From Leptodactylus fallax (taxonomy: Eukaryota > Chordata > Amphibia > Anura > Leptodactylidae), in NCBI GenBank assembly GCA_947044405.1, contig CAMRHE010001067.1:1-64000 (forward strand): a stretch of 64,000 nucleotides of DNA, given 5' to 3'. The notes beneath the pieces were generated by a model. It was not told the DNA's origin and made no database searches. It saw nothing but the letters and a program-made list of their open reading frames with translations. This document shows, in pieces, positions 21,155 to 32,212 of the stretch; within the stretch, counting starts at the first letter, position 1; the number at the start of each line of letters is the position of its first letter. Made by a program: the position numbers and the translations under genes.

Positions 21155-21427
21155 TATATCTTACATCATTTTTAGATTATCTATTATATTATTCGTATAT
21201 ATATAAAATCTACCCTATGTGTCTCAGGAGTTCAGCAATGTTGTCTCTCTTCTTCCTCACTTTCCTGTATCTGATTTTAAGACATGTGGCTGCAGCAGGA
21301 GCCTCCCCCTACTGGTATAATAGTTAAGCCCTGCCTCATGTCTAAGCCCCAAGCCCCCAGTTTTCCACCAGATGAAAATGATCAGCAACTGATTAACCCT
21401 GTGTTCTCTGTGCTCAAGACGGTTTGT
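21155..21427 (-). other. Intron 3 segment, nothing recognised
   Basis: Short intron stretch between two elements. No feature supported. Confidence 0.5.
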
Positions 21428-21431
21428 TTAA

Positions 21432-22371
21432 CCACTTCCATACCAGATGCTTTACCCCACCTTCCAGTCCAGACACATTTTCAGGTTTTTTGTATGTGCA
21501 GTTTTGGAGGGCTATAACATTTTTATCATTTGCGTTATTCAACTAATTTCTGCATCTTTTTTCGGTGGCACATAGGGCTTCATTTTATTTTTGCATGTGT
21601 TTTCATTTTTTTTTTTTATACCCGGGAAAATCTAAACAAAAGAGGAGGGAAAACGTGTCTGTTTTTCACTTTTCTTTTTTTTTTTTTATTTAATAACACA
21701 AAGTGCTACTAAAAAATTTTATAAAATAGTTTTTACTCTCCGTATTGTATGGTGTCATCGGGGGTGGAACTATAACCTTTAATAACGGTGTTTTATTGCC
21801 GTATTATTTTGTTTATTTTTTAAATTATTTTATTTACATTTTTTAAACTTTTCTATTAATTTTTCTTTAATTTTTTATTTACATTGTGGCCCCATAAGGT
21901 CATAATAGACCTTTGGGGACTTCTGATCACTTTTTTTTTTTTTGTGGGGGAGGCTGATTTCCCCTGTAATTGAGGCTGGTACTTTTAGCTCCAGTTGCAG
22001 GAGGAATACAGCCTCCTTCCCGTTACTTGCACATTACTATAGAGCTGATCTGGGTCCTGTAGGACCCAGCAGCTCTAACAGACACTGATCCCGACAGATC
22101 ACGTGACCGCTGGGTCAGAGGGGAGCCGCAAGATGGCGGCGCCCATAGCGGTGTATACAGCGCTCATTGTATACACAGCAATCGGGATGGCAGGGAAGGT
22201 CATAAACCTTCCCTGTCTTCTCTCTGGGAGCTCCGTCTGAAGTTACAGCCGGCTCCCCGTTTCAGCAGCTGCACTATTTTGTGCAGCTGCTGAGTTCTCC
22301 TTGGACGTACCGGTACATCCTTGCAGAATTAGACAACCACCTTCCGGATGTAAAAACCCAATGGGAAGTGG
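21432..22371. mobile_element. TTAA-flanked non-autonomous DNA element
   Basis: TTAA lies at 21428-21431 and 22372-22375. The termini CCACTTCC and GGAAGTGG are inverted. The interior has T-rich tracts, a hairpin at about 22045-22078 (GGTCCTGTAGGACC), and a second hairpin at about 22264-22292 (CAGCAGCTGCAC and complement). No transposase. TTAA targets are used by Kolobok and piggyBac families. Confidence 0.82.
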
Positions 22372-22375
22372 TTAA

Positions 22376-22831
22376 AGAACATTCAAAAAGAGCCCTAAAG
22401 ACTAGCAAACAGTCAGGGCTAGATATCTATTGTTTATTTGCATAATTTATCTTTAGGTTTAGGGTTCCTTTAAGGAGCGATGTTAATGCCATTATAACAG
22501 AATCATCTCTGTATGAAACACTTCAGTGACTTATCTACTGACTGTCTACACATGTGTCACATTTACGCATATTACAAATATATCATATGACATTATTTCG
22601 CTATTATGAACTGCTGCCCAATAATATGTATCTTTCAGGGCCTCATATAAAACTGAATGATGTAACAACATTTTCTGGCCAGTATATTCAGGTCACGATG
22701 CCCTGGAACTCTGCTTCTGGGAAGTGCGGTCATAAACACCTTTCCTTCCAAGTAGAAAAACAATTTGACTTCAACTTCATGTTAATATTAATATAGAGCC
22801 TGACATTTATGTCATACATGTCTGTAGGTTA
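22376..22831 (-). other. Intron 3 segment, nothing recognised
   Basis: No repeat boundary or coding feature identified. Confidence 0.5.
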
Positions 22832-23876
22832 CACTCATTGACAAAAATGCATCCAGATAGAAATGTCGAATTGCCGCAAAACTCATCCTGCAGTAGATGT
22901 AGATGTAAATGATCGCAGATGTGGTCTGATTAGACACTCGGTCTTGCCACAAGAGGACATAAAAGTGCTTTCTCCAATGTCCTATAAAAAGTTTCTGAGG
23001 CTACTTTTGGGTAGTGTACCTCTTGGTGATTGATTGTTGACCACTAGACTACAATGCACTCAAAGACATTTGCCCAGTTGACAGACTTTGAGAAGGGATG
23101 CATCATTGGTCTGACAGAAGCAGGATGGTTGTTTCAACAAATTGTCACCCAACTAGGCCGTTCTGACCTAGTTGTTGGGAGCAGTGCTTACATCCGGCCC
23201 AGACAGACCACCAATAGAAAGGAACGTTTGAACTACCAACAAGGGCGAGCAGCTCCCACAGTGCTTACCCTTCCAACACACAGTGTCCACCATTCCAACA
23301 TAGGTGGTGCCTTCAATACACACCCCTGTCTCTGCCCGGACATTTTCAGGCAATTAATAGCACGAAATTTGATGTCATGGTGCCCATTGTCCTGACACTG
23401 ACAGCCAATCACTGTTGCATTCGTTGGCAGTGGTGCCATGAACGAGAAACCTGGACGAGAAATTACAGACTGGAATGGTATCATCTTTATTGACAAATGC
23501 AGGTTTTGTTTGGGATCCAATGACAGGTTCCAGTATGGAGGCCTCGTTGTGAGCGATTCAATCCTGCCTTTGCTGTGGAGTGACATACTGCCCCAACTGC
23601 TGATGTGATGATCTGGGGAGCCATCACATACAACAGTCGGTCACCCTTGGTAGTGATACAAGGAACACTAACAGCTCAGCCATATGTGCAGAATACCCTG
23701 TGGACACTTGTGTTGCCTCTCATGGCTGGGCTTCCAACTGGCATTTTTCAGCAGGATAATGCTAGCCCACACACAGCAAAGGGTTCTCAGAAATGTCAAC
23801 TGATCCAACTGCCTCTAGGTGGCAGTCTGCTTTGTATAAGCATGCATAGAGCTGAGCTTGCAGTTAATCACTGATT
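22832..23876 (+). mobile_element. Tc1-type relic, right end missing
   Basis: Starts CACTCATTGACAAAAATG after TTA and contains a broken transposase. No matching right terminus was found, so the 3' end (after about 23876) appears lost. Confidence 0.75.
23054..23874 (+). pseudogene. Tc1 transposase relic, many lesions
   Basis: The N-terminal part reads LTDFEKGCIIGLTEAGW then QLGRSDLVV, the first helix-turn-helix of a Tc1 subfamily. The catalytic part reads MIWGAITYNSRSPLVVIQGT and GIFQQDNASPHTA, containing the second Asp. The stretch with the first Asp is shifted and the region with the Glu is absent. Several frameshifts make this the most decayed transposase in the window. Confidence 0.8.
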
Positions 23877-23984
23877 ATCTAATCACTGATCATCTAATAG
23901 AAGCATAGAAGGAGCAGGGATTTCAGTCAATAAGTTACACAACATGGTGATTTTTTTTTTTCCCCACAAGACTATATTTAAATC

Positions 23985-24670
23985 TACTCAGCTCCTTTTG
24001 CTCTACATCAGGATCAAATCCAGGTTTGTGTGGGCCCTTGGGCGACAGAGCCTCAGTGGGCCCCTTTGCAGTGACACTCATACAGCAGCAGTATGTTCCT
24101 CTAAAAGTCACCACAGCAAAATATACCCAAAATTTGGTGCTTTATGCTGCAGCACACCTACTGGAATCGCTGTAGGTCTTCCATAACTTTAAATTTTTGG
24201 ACAAGCGTTGGTGAAGCCTGCAGAATAGATTGACATGCCCCCACAAAGCATTATGGCCCCCTTTATTATGCCCCCGCTCAGTATAATGGCCCCTTTTTAT
24301 CCCCATACACAGTATAATGGCCCCTTATTATGCTCCTATTTAGTACAATGGCCTCATTATATCCCCATACAGTATAACGGCCCCCTTATTATGCCCCCAT
24401 ATGGTATAATCGTCCCCTTATGCCCTCATACAGTACAATTCCTCCTTATTGTGCCTCTATACAGCAAAATAGTTCCCTTATGCCCTCCAACAATATAATG
24501 CCCCTTTATTATGCCCCCACACAGTATAATGGCCCTCTCATTATGCCCCAACACATTCTTATTATGTCCCCATACAGTATCATGCTTTCATTATTATGCC
24601 CCCATACAGTATAATGTCCCCATGCAATATAATGGTCCCCCTATACCACCACACAGTATAATGGCCTCTT
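23985..24670. repeat. MITE remnant with 30-bp minisatellite
   Basis: From about 24235 to 24665 units like CAGTATAATGGCCCCTTATT recur every 28-34 bp with variation, about 14 copies. The preceding 250 bp is GC-rich and resembles MITE ends. The words are the same as in the minisatellites at 5730 and 56462. Confidence 0.75.
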
Positions 24671-25494
24671 AGGCCATTCCAATATTTGTATTCATTTTCC
24701 ATATTTTTATTATAATAAATTTTTCCTCACATCACATACAGTATTTAATGGTCTCTAAAATCCCTAAAATATTTCACCAAAATGTTTGTCCGCCTTTGCT
24801 ACAAATTTTACAGCTATTCTTGAGTCTCTTGTGCAAATCTTAATGTTTCTATGGTTACAGACAACAAACAAATCCTGTGTAGACTGAACCTGTAGTTATG
24901 CAGCACTCCTCTCCTTCTGCCCCTCTTGTACTCTCTACAGATTAAAAAAAAAACAGACTGGGCAGATGGAAGAAAATAACACATGTCTTTGGGATCAGAC
25001 TACGCACAGGGTTTATTTGTAGTCTGTAACCATGGAAACAGATAGGGCTGCACAGGAGCTGTGCATACAAAAAGGAAGGATGATTTTTAGCAATACTATG
25101 TACAGAGTTAGTGATTATTTATATCAGATACATTGGGACGATAAAACAATGGACATCACCTTTTACTGCACTCAGTTTCTCAGAGAATATATCCATGCCT
25201 GCCCAGGAATGCCGACAATAAGATATTGTGTTGTTCTCTTCAAATAAACCGTGTTTATGTTGGTATTTCTCCAATGATTCAGATAATAAAAGATCAAATT
25301 ATTCTTTTCACTTGGAACAACTAAGTTGTAAAACTACAATAGGATCAGAACAAAACATTAAAATTGGGATCACATTGTGCAAGATTTTCTCTGGGGTATA
25401 ATGCTATAACTCAGTGGACTGCGGTTAGCAATAACATCAGGAAGATGACAAATATATAGGTAGCAATGTAAATGTTATTTTTTATGGTCATCAA
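24671..25494 (-). other. Intron 3 segment with a dispersed repeat
   Basis: About 24950-25075 (GTAGTCTGTAACCATGGAAA) has a second, diverged copy at about 58440-58545. Nothing else recognised. Confidence 0.5.
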
Positions 25495-25760
25495 GGAGGT
25501 GTTCACACGTAGGAATTTGACGCGGAATCCGTCACAAATTCCACCTGAAATCTGCCTCCCATTCATTTCAATGGGAGGCAATAGCTGATTATTTCAGGTA
25601 GCAGAAAAAATAAACATCCTGCTCGTTCTTCAGGCAATGAATGAATGGTGGAAAATACACCTTTTCCTTCGGCACAGAATTGGATGCTGAATTTGTAAAA
25701 GTCCGCTCGCAGAATTTGGAATTTGGCTCTGGCCAATGAAGGCAAAATACAGGGACACTC
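25495..25760. mobile_element. Left part of a MITE split by a Tc1-like element
   Basis: GTTCACACGTAGGAATTTG near 25502 and CCTCCCATTCATTTCAATGG near 25555 mirror TCACACGGAGGAATCCG and CTCCCATTGATTTCAATGGG near 27470-27570. The Tc1-like element lies between these two halves. Confidence 0.5.
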
Positions 25761-25762
25761 TA

Positions 25763-27329
25763 CAGTCATGGCCAAAAGTTTTGAGAATGATACAAATATT
25801 AATTTTTACAAAGTCTACTGCTTCAGTTTTTCTAATAGCAATTTTCATATACTCCAGAATGTTATAAAGAGTGATCAGCTTAACAGCAATTACTTGCAAA
25901 GTCAATATTTGCCTAGAAAATGAACTTTGTCCCCCAAAACACATTTCAACATCATTGCAGCCCTGCCTTAAAAGGACCACCTAACATCGTTTCAGTGATT
26001 GCTCCATTAACACAGGTGTGGGTGTTGATGAGGACAGGGCTGGAGATCAATCTGTCATGATTAAGTAAGAATGACACCACTGGACACTTTAAAAGGAGGC
26101 TGGTGCTTGCCATCATTGTTTCTCTTCTGCTAACCATGGTTATCTCTAAAGAAACACGTGCAGTCATCATTGCACTGCACAAAAATGGCCTAACTGGGAA
26201 GAGTATTGCAGCTAGAAAGATTGCACCTCAGTCAACAATCTATCGCATCATCAAGAACTTCAAGGAGAGAGGTTCCATTGGTGCCAAAAAGGCTCCAGGG
26301 CGCCCAAGAAAGACCAGCAAGCGGCAGGACCGTCTCTTAAAAGTGTTTCAGCTGCGGGATCGGGCTACTAGCAGTGCAGAGCTTGCTGAGGAATGGCAGC
26401 AGGCAGGTGTGAGTGCATCTGCACGCACTGTGAGGCGGAGACTCTTGGAGCAAGGCCTGGTCTCAAGGAGGGAAGCAAAGAAGCCACTTCTCTCCAGAAA
26501 AAACATCAGGGACAGACTGATATTCTGCAAAAGGTACAGGGAGTGGACTGCTGAGGACTGGGGGAAAGTCATTTTCTCTGATGAATCCCCTTTTCGATTG
26601 TTTGGAACATCTGGAAAACAGCTTATTCGAAGAAGAAGAGGTGAGCGCTACCACCAGTCTTGTCTCATGCCAACTGTAAAGCATCCTGAAACCATTCATG
26701 TGTGGGGTTGCTTCTCAGCCAAGGGAATCGGCTCTCTCACAGTCTTGCCTAAAAACACAGCCATGAATAAAGAATGGTACCAGAATGTCCTCCAAGAGCA
26801 ACTTCTCCCAACCGTCCAAGAGCAGTGTGGCGCTCAACAATGCCTTTTCCAGCATGATGGAGCACCTTGCCATAAAGCAAAGGTGATAACTAAATGGCTC
26901 AGGGAACAAAACATAGAGATTTTGGGTCCATGGCCTGGAAACTCCCCAGATCTTAATCCCATTGAGAACTTGTGGTCAATCATCAAGAGACGGGTGGACA
27001 AACAAAAACCAACAAATTCAGACAAAATTAAAGCATTGATTCTGCAAGAATGGACTGCTATCAGTCAGGATTTGGTCCAGAAGTTGATTGAGAGCATGCC
27101 AGGGAGAATTGCAGAGGTCCTGAAGAAGAAGGGTCAACACTGCAAATATTGACTTGCTGCATTAACTCATTCTAACTGTCAATATAAGCTTCTGTTACTC
27201 ATAATATGAATGCAATTATATTTCTGTATGTGATAAAAACATCTGACAAACACACTTAAAAACCAGAGGGCAGCAGATCATGTGAAAATATAATATTTGT
27301 GTCATTCTCAAAACATTTGGCCATGACTG
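25763..27329 (+). mobile_element. Intact Tc1-like transposon, DD35E type, copy 2
   Basis: The termini CAGTCATGGCCAAAAGTTTT and the near-complement at the right end (one mismatch) are flanked by TA (25761-25762 and 27330-27331). At 1567 bp it is nearly identical to copy 1 and in the opposite orientation. It sits in PGR intron 3, about 13 kb from copy 1. Confidence 0.94.
26103..27152 (+). CDS. Tc1-like transposase (DD35E), apparently intact
   Basis: A 349-residue frame with the same layout as copy 1: paired helix-turn-helix, GRPRK at 66-70, then D160, D252 and E288 with 35 residues between the last two. Six residues differ from copy 1 (for example Ser15 for Cys, Arg87 for Gly, Cys242 for Phe). 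Met12 (MVISKETR) is the likely functional start. No stop or frameshift. Ser15 and SRREAKK look closer to the ancestral form, but this is only a guess from residue chemistry. Confidence 0.9.
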   Translation: MLAIIVSLLLTMVISKETRAVIIALHKNGLTGKSIAARKIAPQSTIYRIIKNFKERGSIGAKKAPGRPRKTSKRQDRLLKVFQLRDRATSSAELAEEWQQAGVSASARTVRRRLLEQGLVSRREAKKPLLSRKNIRDRLIFCKRYREWTAEDWGKVIFSDESPFRLFGTSGKQLIRRRRGERYHQSCLMPTVKHPETIHVWGCFSAKGIGSLTVLPKNTAMNKEWYQNVLQEQLLPTVQEQCGAQQCLFQHDGAPCHKAKVITKWLREQNIEILGPWPGNSPDLNPIENLWSIIKRRVDKQKPTNSDKIKALILQEWTAISQDLVQKLIESMPGRIAEVLKKKGQHCKY

Positions 27330-27331
27330 TA

Positions 27332-27600
27332 CTCTAAATTCAGCATCAAATTCTGGTTCAAATTCAGCGTCAAAATCAGCTTCAAATTCAGTGTCAAAAT
27401 CTTTGTCTGGTTTTGACAAGCAGAAAATTCCTAAAGGAGAAATTTTCTGTTTGACAATTTAAGCTAGGATCACACGGAGGAATCCGCAACTTATTTGGGA
27501 GCGGATTCTGCCCCCAAATCCATGGCAGATACCGCTCCAAATCTGTCTCCCATTGATTTCAATGGGAGGCCGAGATCGTAGCAGGACACTAATAAAATCA
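27332..27600. mobile_element. Right part of the MITE split by the Tc1-like element
   Basis: Continues the element begun at 25495, ending around the ATTTCAATGGGAGGC word. The repeated word TCAAATTCAGCGTCAAA near 27358 is a short local tandem. Confidence 0.5.
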
Positions 27601-29254
27601 GAGAAGGTCCCAGCTGTAATATGTAGTGTGCACTATATGGCTGTACACCTGGGTCTTGTATCTATACTGTAAGGTCTATGGTGGTGCAAGCATCCTGTAG
27701 TATTATGGCCGCCTCCTATGAAACAGATAGCACTGCATGGAAATAAAGGCCCCATATGTGATAAAAATTACATTTCCAGTGTTTCTTTACCATGGTTCTG
27801 GTGTCAAACATTACTGTCTAACATTACTGGTAACCGTGCTGTTTCAGCTGATCTGCAGGGGTCCTGCCTGTTGGATTCTGCTGGTGTAATATCTATGCTA
27901 AGGATAGGCCATTAATATTAAAGAGGTGGATAACCCATTTAATATACAGGGCTATAATTTATATTACAGGGACAGGGAACATTCTGGGTGACAGGAGGCA
28001 CTAGAGGGTTTCCAAAAAGAGGTGTGGCCTCAAAATTTTCACGGTGTGCTCTGCATGCCACCACTTCTTCCCCCATCTAGGATTTTTATGTTGTTTTACA
28101 GACACCACCCCTCCTGTCTTCCGCCTCCCATAAATTTTCTCCACTTGTGCTTTCTAGAATTGTCACCTACCTCCAGCAGTGAGAAGGAACAGGTCTGCAT
28201 GTGCCATGAGGCGAGATGAGCTTCTCGCCTCAGGTGGCAGACTGTAGAGTTGCTGAGGGAGCAGCCTGTCCAGCAAGGATGCTTATACAAAATAATGAGC
28301 CCTGTACAAGTTTGCTTGGTGACAAAACTTAGTTGATTTGCAAAATGAGAGCAGGTCCCCAGGACACAGGAGCGGCTGTTATCGATCACCGCTCCATCCT
28401 GTGCTCATAACTTACAACTTTGCTGGCAGTGTGGGGCAACAGGTGGGGATGGGAAGTTGGGAAATGGCTCCTCCACTTTAGTTACAAGTTATGGGCAGAG
28501 GAGCAGGTGACAGGAGCCCCCTGGAATCCAAGGCAACAGGCCCCCTCAGGAATTCTGTTTTCTGCCGTCTGAGGTGAGATGCTCATCTTGCCTCATAGCA
28601 AATGCATCCCTCAACCCAAGTTATAGGGGGTTTGCCATTTCAATTTTTGCTACAGGCAGCAGAAAAGCTAGAATTAGCCATGAGAAGAAAACCCACATCA
28701 GCCATATTCAGTGGAGCATATACAACATCTACAATAACATACCTGCACTTTATACACATGAATCTCTATAAATCTCTGACTTCCTCTTTCCTTTCTCTAC
28801 TGTATGCAGGTACAAGAGATAGTTGTGATGCAGATTTTCTAAATAAGACAAAGTTCAGTCTGTTCTGACGTTTCCTAACTGTGGGGGCACCCTGACCTTC
28901 ACAGATAAGCTGCTATTAAATTACCATTTCTCATATTAAGCAATATAATACATGAGAAAGGAGATTATATTTTTCAAGTTATTTCCATTTTTAACACAAA
29001 CTAAGAAAATTAATTTGATAGACTTTGGCAATCATCAGAATTACACAAAAAGAAACAATGCACAATGTAAATGTCTGGGAATAAAAAAAAATAAAAAAAT
29101 GTGCAATGTACAGCAAATCTAGACGTTTGTTGCATATGTTACTGCTTTTTTTTTTAGCCAAAGCCAACAGTGGCTACAAAAGGAATGGGAATGGGTTTGA
29201 CTCAAAAAAAATCGAAGCAAAATTTGCAACAAAAAAAATATGCATTTCCGCAAC
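27601..29254 (-). other. Intron 3 segment, mostly unrecognised
   Basis: No gene. Words such as GAGGTGAGATG near 28570 and GAGGCGAGATG near 28209 suggest old repeat fragments. About 29140-29255 resembles the GCAG/AAACGC repeat family. Confidence 0.45.
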
Positions 29255-29780
29255 GTGGGGCCTCAGCTTATCAACCACCGAGTGTGCGAGTTCGCGTTCC
29301 AAATCTCGCGCATGCTCTGTTGGCTCTTCCATTTCACGTTGGGCAGAGCCGACTGCGCATGTCCATCGGCTATTTTCATGTGGCCTCTTACAAGAGCTTA
29401 CTGTTACTTACCTGTTTATGGCCGCCTATCTACACCCATTGAAGCCAGGATGGCTTCGCTTCCGGGTTTAGGGAGGTACGGTGCTACTGATCATGTATGC
29501 TCTGTACTCCTTAGAACTACACGTACTATGGCTCTTGTAAGAGGCCACATGAAAATGGCCGATGGACATGCGCAGTGGGCACTGTCCAAAGCGAAATGGC
29601 AGAGCCGACAGAGCATGCGTGAGATTTGGATTGCGAACTTGCACACTTGGTGGTTGATGACGCCGCGAATGATGTGGAGTGGTGTCAGGAGACGAAGAGA
29701 GAGGCGGCGCTGGATTTTGAAAACAGCGTGTGACTTGAGCACAGGGGACGCCCCCTGTGCAACCTGAAGACTGATTTGCA
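29255..29780. mobile_element. Foldback MITE with about 130-bp inverted arms
   Basis: The left arm (about 29268-29400) and right arm (about 29525-29672) are reverse complements, for example CATGTGGCCTCTTACAAGAG against CTCTTGTAAGAGGCCACATG. The spacer is about 130 bp. Frames in it are mirrored artefacts. Confidence 0.75.
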
Positions 29781-30540
29781 TAATCACGAAATAAGAAAAA
29801 TATAGAAAACGGCGGAGCGGATCACAAAAAGAAAGGTAGGAGACAAATAGCCTTTCTAAAGGCTATTACGACGTGCTGTTATTTAAAAATGGGTTTTCCC
29901 AATGATAGAATCTATTTAAGGCTGGTTTGTTCATAAGGTTATTGCAGACCTTCACTACCAAATGGAAGGGAGGAATGAGAAGGTGAAGACCTGCAAAAAA
30001 TTTGTGAGCAACCCTATTTCATGTGAACCCCTTGAGAAGAAGAGATGAAGAGCTCTCCAATGACTCCCGTAACTATGGAAGTTTCAAGGTTGGATCATAT
30101 CTTCATAAATGCTTGGGTGGAAATCTAAGAGTCTATATCGAAATGACTACACAAGGTGCGGGTGTAAAATAAATGACTATAACTACGGGAGCCAAAACCA
30201 GGAAAGTGATTATAATACGGTTGAGTATTTTCATTCCTTATTGATAACATTGTTTTATAGGACTAGTCCTCAGCACTAGTTGACATGTTGGTGATGTCCA
30301 ATGACTGATGATGACTTGTAGCCAAGGATAATTGGCAAACAGCCGTACAACACCGGCAAAGTTACTGCAGTTTTATACCAAGGATCAGGACATAACTGGA
30401 CTCTGTAATCTGTACAATACAGTCGGTTAATCTACCATAATAGGTGTGGAGAGTGTGAAAGAAATCTGTGTCGTCTGCCAAGATTTTGGAAGGTGCCAAT
30501 AACTTGGCGAGGAACTGCTGATTAACCCATTATTAACTCT
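29781..30540 (-). other. Intron 3 segment, nothing recognised
   Basis: No supported feature. Confidence 0.5.
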
Positions 30541-30753
30541 AAAGGGGTATTCCAATCTTAAGTATTTATGAATATCCCACCTTTAGGACCTTGCTGGGGG
30601 CTGGAGATCTTAGGACCCTGATTTATGATGGACATCACCTCATTGAATTTAATGGAGAGATGTAAGTGGTGCTTTCCATTGAAATTTCAAGGATTTACAG
30701 AAAGAACCAAATGATGGTCCCAGAGTGACCTGAGACAGAAATACCCCTTTAAA
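30541..30753. mobile_element. Short MITE with AAAGGGGTATT termini
   Basis: Begins AAAGGGGTATTCC and ends GAAATACCCCTTT, inverted termini of about 12 bp around a 213-bp body. Confidence 0.6.
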
Positions 30754-31344
30754 CTCTGGACAAGAATGGAAAATTCATCTTTACGCCACACCTGCAACAT
30801 TTTCTGAGAAATACTTTCATGAATGTTGTTATTCTGGATATCCCCCTGTGTTCTCTACTAGGCCGCAATTGAAACCTGTCCTATCCAAGGCAATATGATA
30901 ACCAAGCAGCATGGGTGCTAGAAACTACCATAGTTGTAGTATTAACGAAAGGAAATACTACAATTTTAAATGATCACAACATAGTCTCATGTTATAGAAC
31001 ATGTAATTCTGGACCAAAATGTAATGCACTTTATTTTAAAAAGTTGATGTTTTCTGCATAAAAAAACTCTCTAAAGTTCCTGCCACTAGCTAATTTTCTG
31101 TTCTAGCTAATTTTCTGTTCACTCCCTGTTACTAGGGAAGGCCTGTCAATAAATACAGCAGGCTTTAAGATGGCTTCAGATTGAGTGGAGGGGAGGTTCT
31201 CTCTTCACATAGTGAATGCAGAGGGGAGGGACTGTTTTTCTCCTCACAGCATGTCTGCAGACAGCTTTCTCTGTGCACAGCAAGCCCTGAGAGAATTCTA
31301 TAGTTTCTACAATACAATGAGAATGTAAGAGGATGTATGTTTTT
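30754..31344 (-). other. Intron 3 segment, nothing recognised
   Basis: Contains a short direct repeat CTAGCTAATTTTCTGTTC near 31090. No gene. Confidence 0.5.
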
Positions 31345-31348
31345 GTAT

Positions 31349-31833
31349 TGTAAGTATGTGAGCCAGAGGGCGCTGTTGAGCGACCCAGGCCAGACCAGAA
31401 AAGGCTCTCAGCCACGCCTTTGGGGGGTGGCACGTAACTCCAGGAGGGCTGGAGTGTCCTGCAGGAAACAGGAAGTAGTGGACCAGCTAGGACAGAGAGA
31501 GAGGCTCTGTCCCAAAGGGCTGGCGTCCACAGGGGTGGATCAGCTAGGACAGAGAGATAGGTACTGTCCCAGAGGGCTGGCGTCCACAGAGGACTGTTGT
31601 TGGAGCTGAGCAACAGTCAGGACAGTTAGGGGCTCAAGGAGTGAGTTAGGCCCTAACTGTGGCATAGGTTTTTTTTGTTGTTTTGCTGTGTTGCAGTTAA
31701 GCTGAATAAAGCCACTTTTATTTACACTTGGACCGTCTGAAAGCTATCTTTCCGGCACCCAGTACCACGAACCACCACTGTCCGGACCAGGAGTCAGCCG
31801 CCATTTTGAGTTTAATTTCCCCAAATTATCACA
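31349..31833 (+). repeat. 5' LTR
   Basis: TG...CA boundaries, 485 bp. It has a polyadenylation-type AATAAA near 31705 and a TGCTGTG-rich stretch before it. It contains a 50-bp internal near-duplication with GGACAGAGAGA and GGGCTGGCGTCCACAG repeated twice (about 31490-31590). Confidence 0.88.
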
Positions 31834-32212
31834 TATGGTGCTACGAACGCGGGCATAAAGAGATCCACGCAAGTCCTGGAAGACAAGTGATTGGTGACTG
31901 CAGTACTGCTAAGTGTGCATTGTGGCCTACAGCTGGAAGAAATCGGTGATTTCAACTGAGAAGCCCAGAAAGGGGTGAGTGAATTGCAACATAGCAATGT
32001 GTGTGCGAAAAAACTGGTGAAAGTAAAAACTCTGGATGAGGAATCCAGGGAATGGACTTTGTGTATACTGTGGCACAGAGGTCTGTGAAATGTTTTGCTG
32101 ATGGCAAGAAAGTATGCAATGTGTATAGAAGCTGGATATTGCAAACAGTCTATGTGAAAGGCTATGGTGCCATGTTTTCTGTGGAAGACAGAAGAAAATG
32201 CTGGTTGTTGTA
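31834..32212 (+). other. LTR-element leader with primer-binding region
   Basis: Starts TATGGTGCTACGAACGCGGG. The TGG opening at the LTR edge is the usual primer-binding position, but the tRNA was not identified. The leader to about 31960 is related to that of the element at 39020 (shared ATCCACGCGAGTCCTGGAAG-like segment). Confidence 0.65.
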
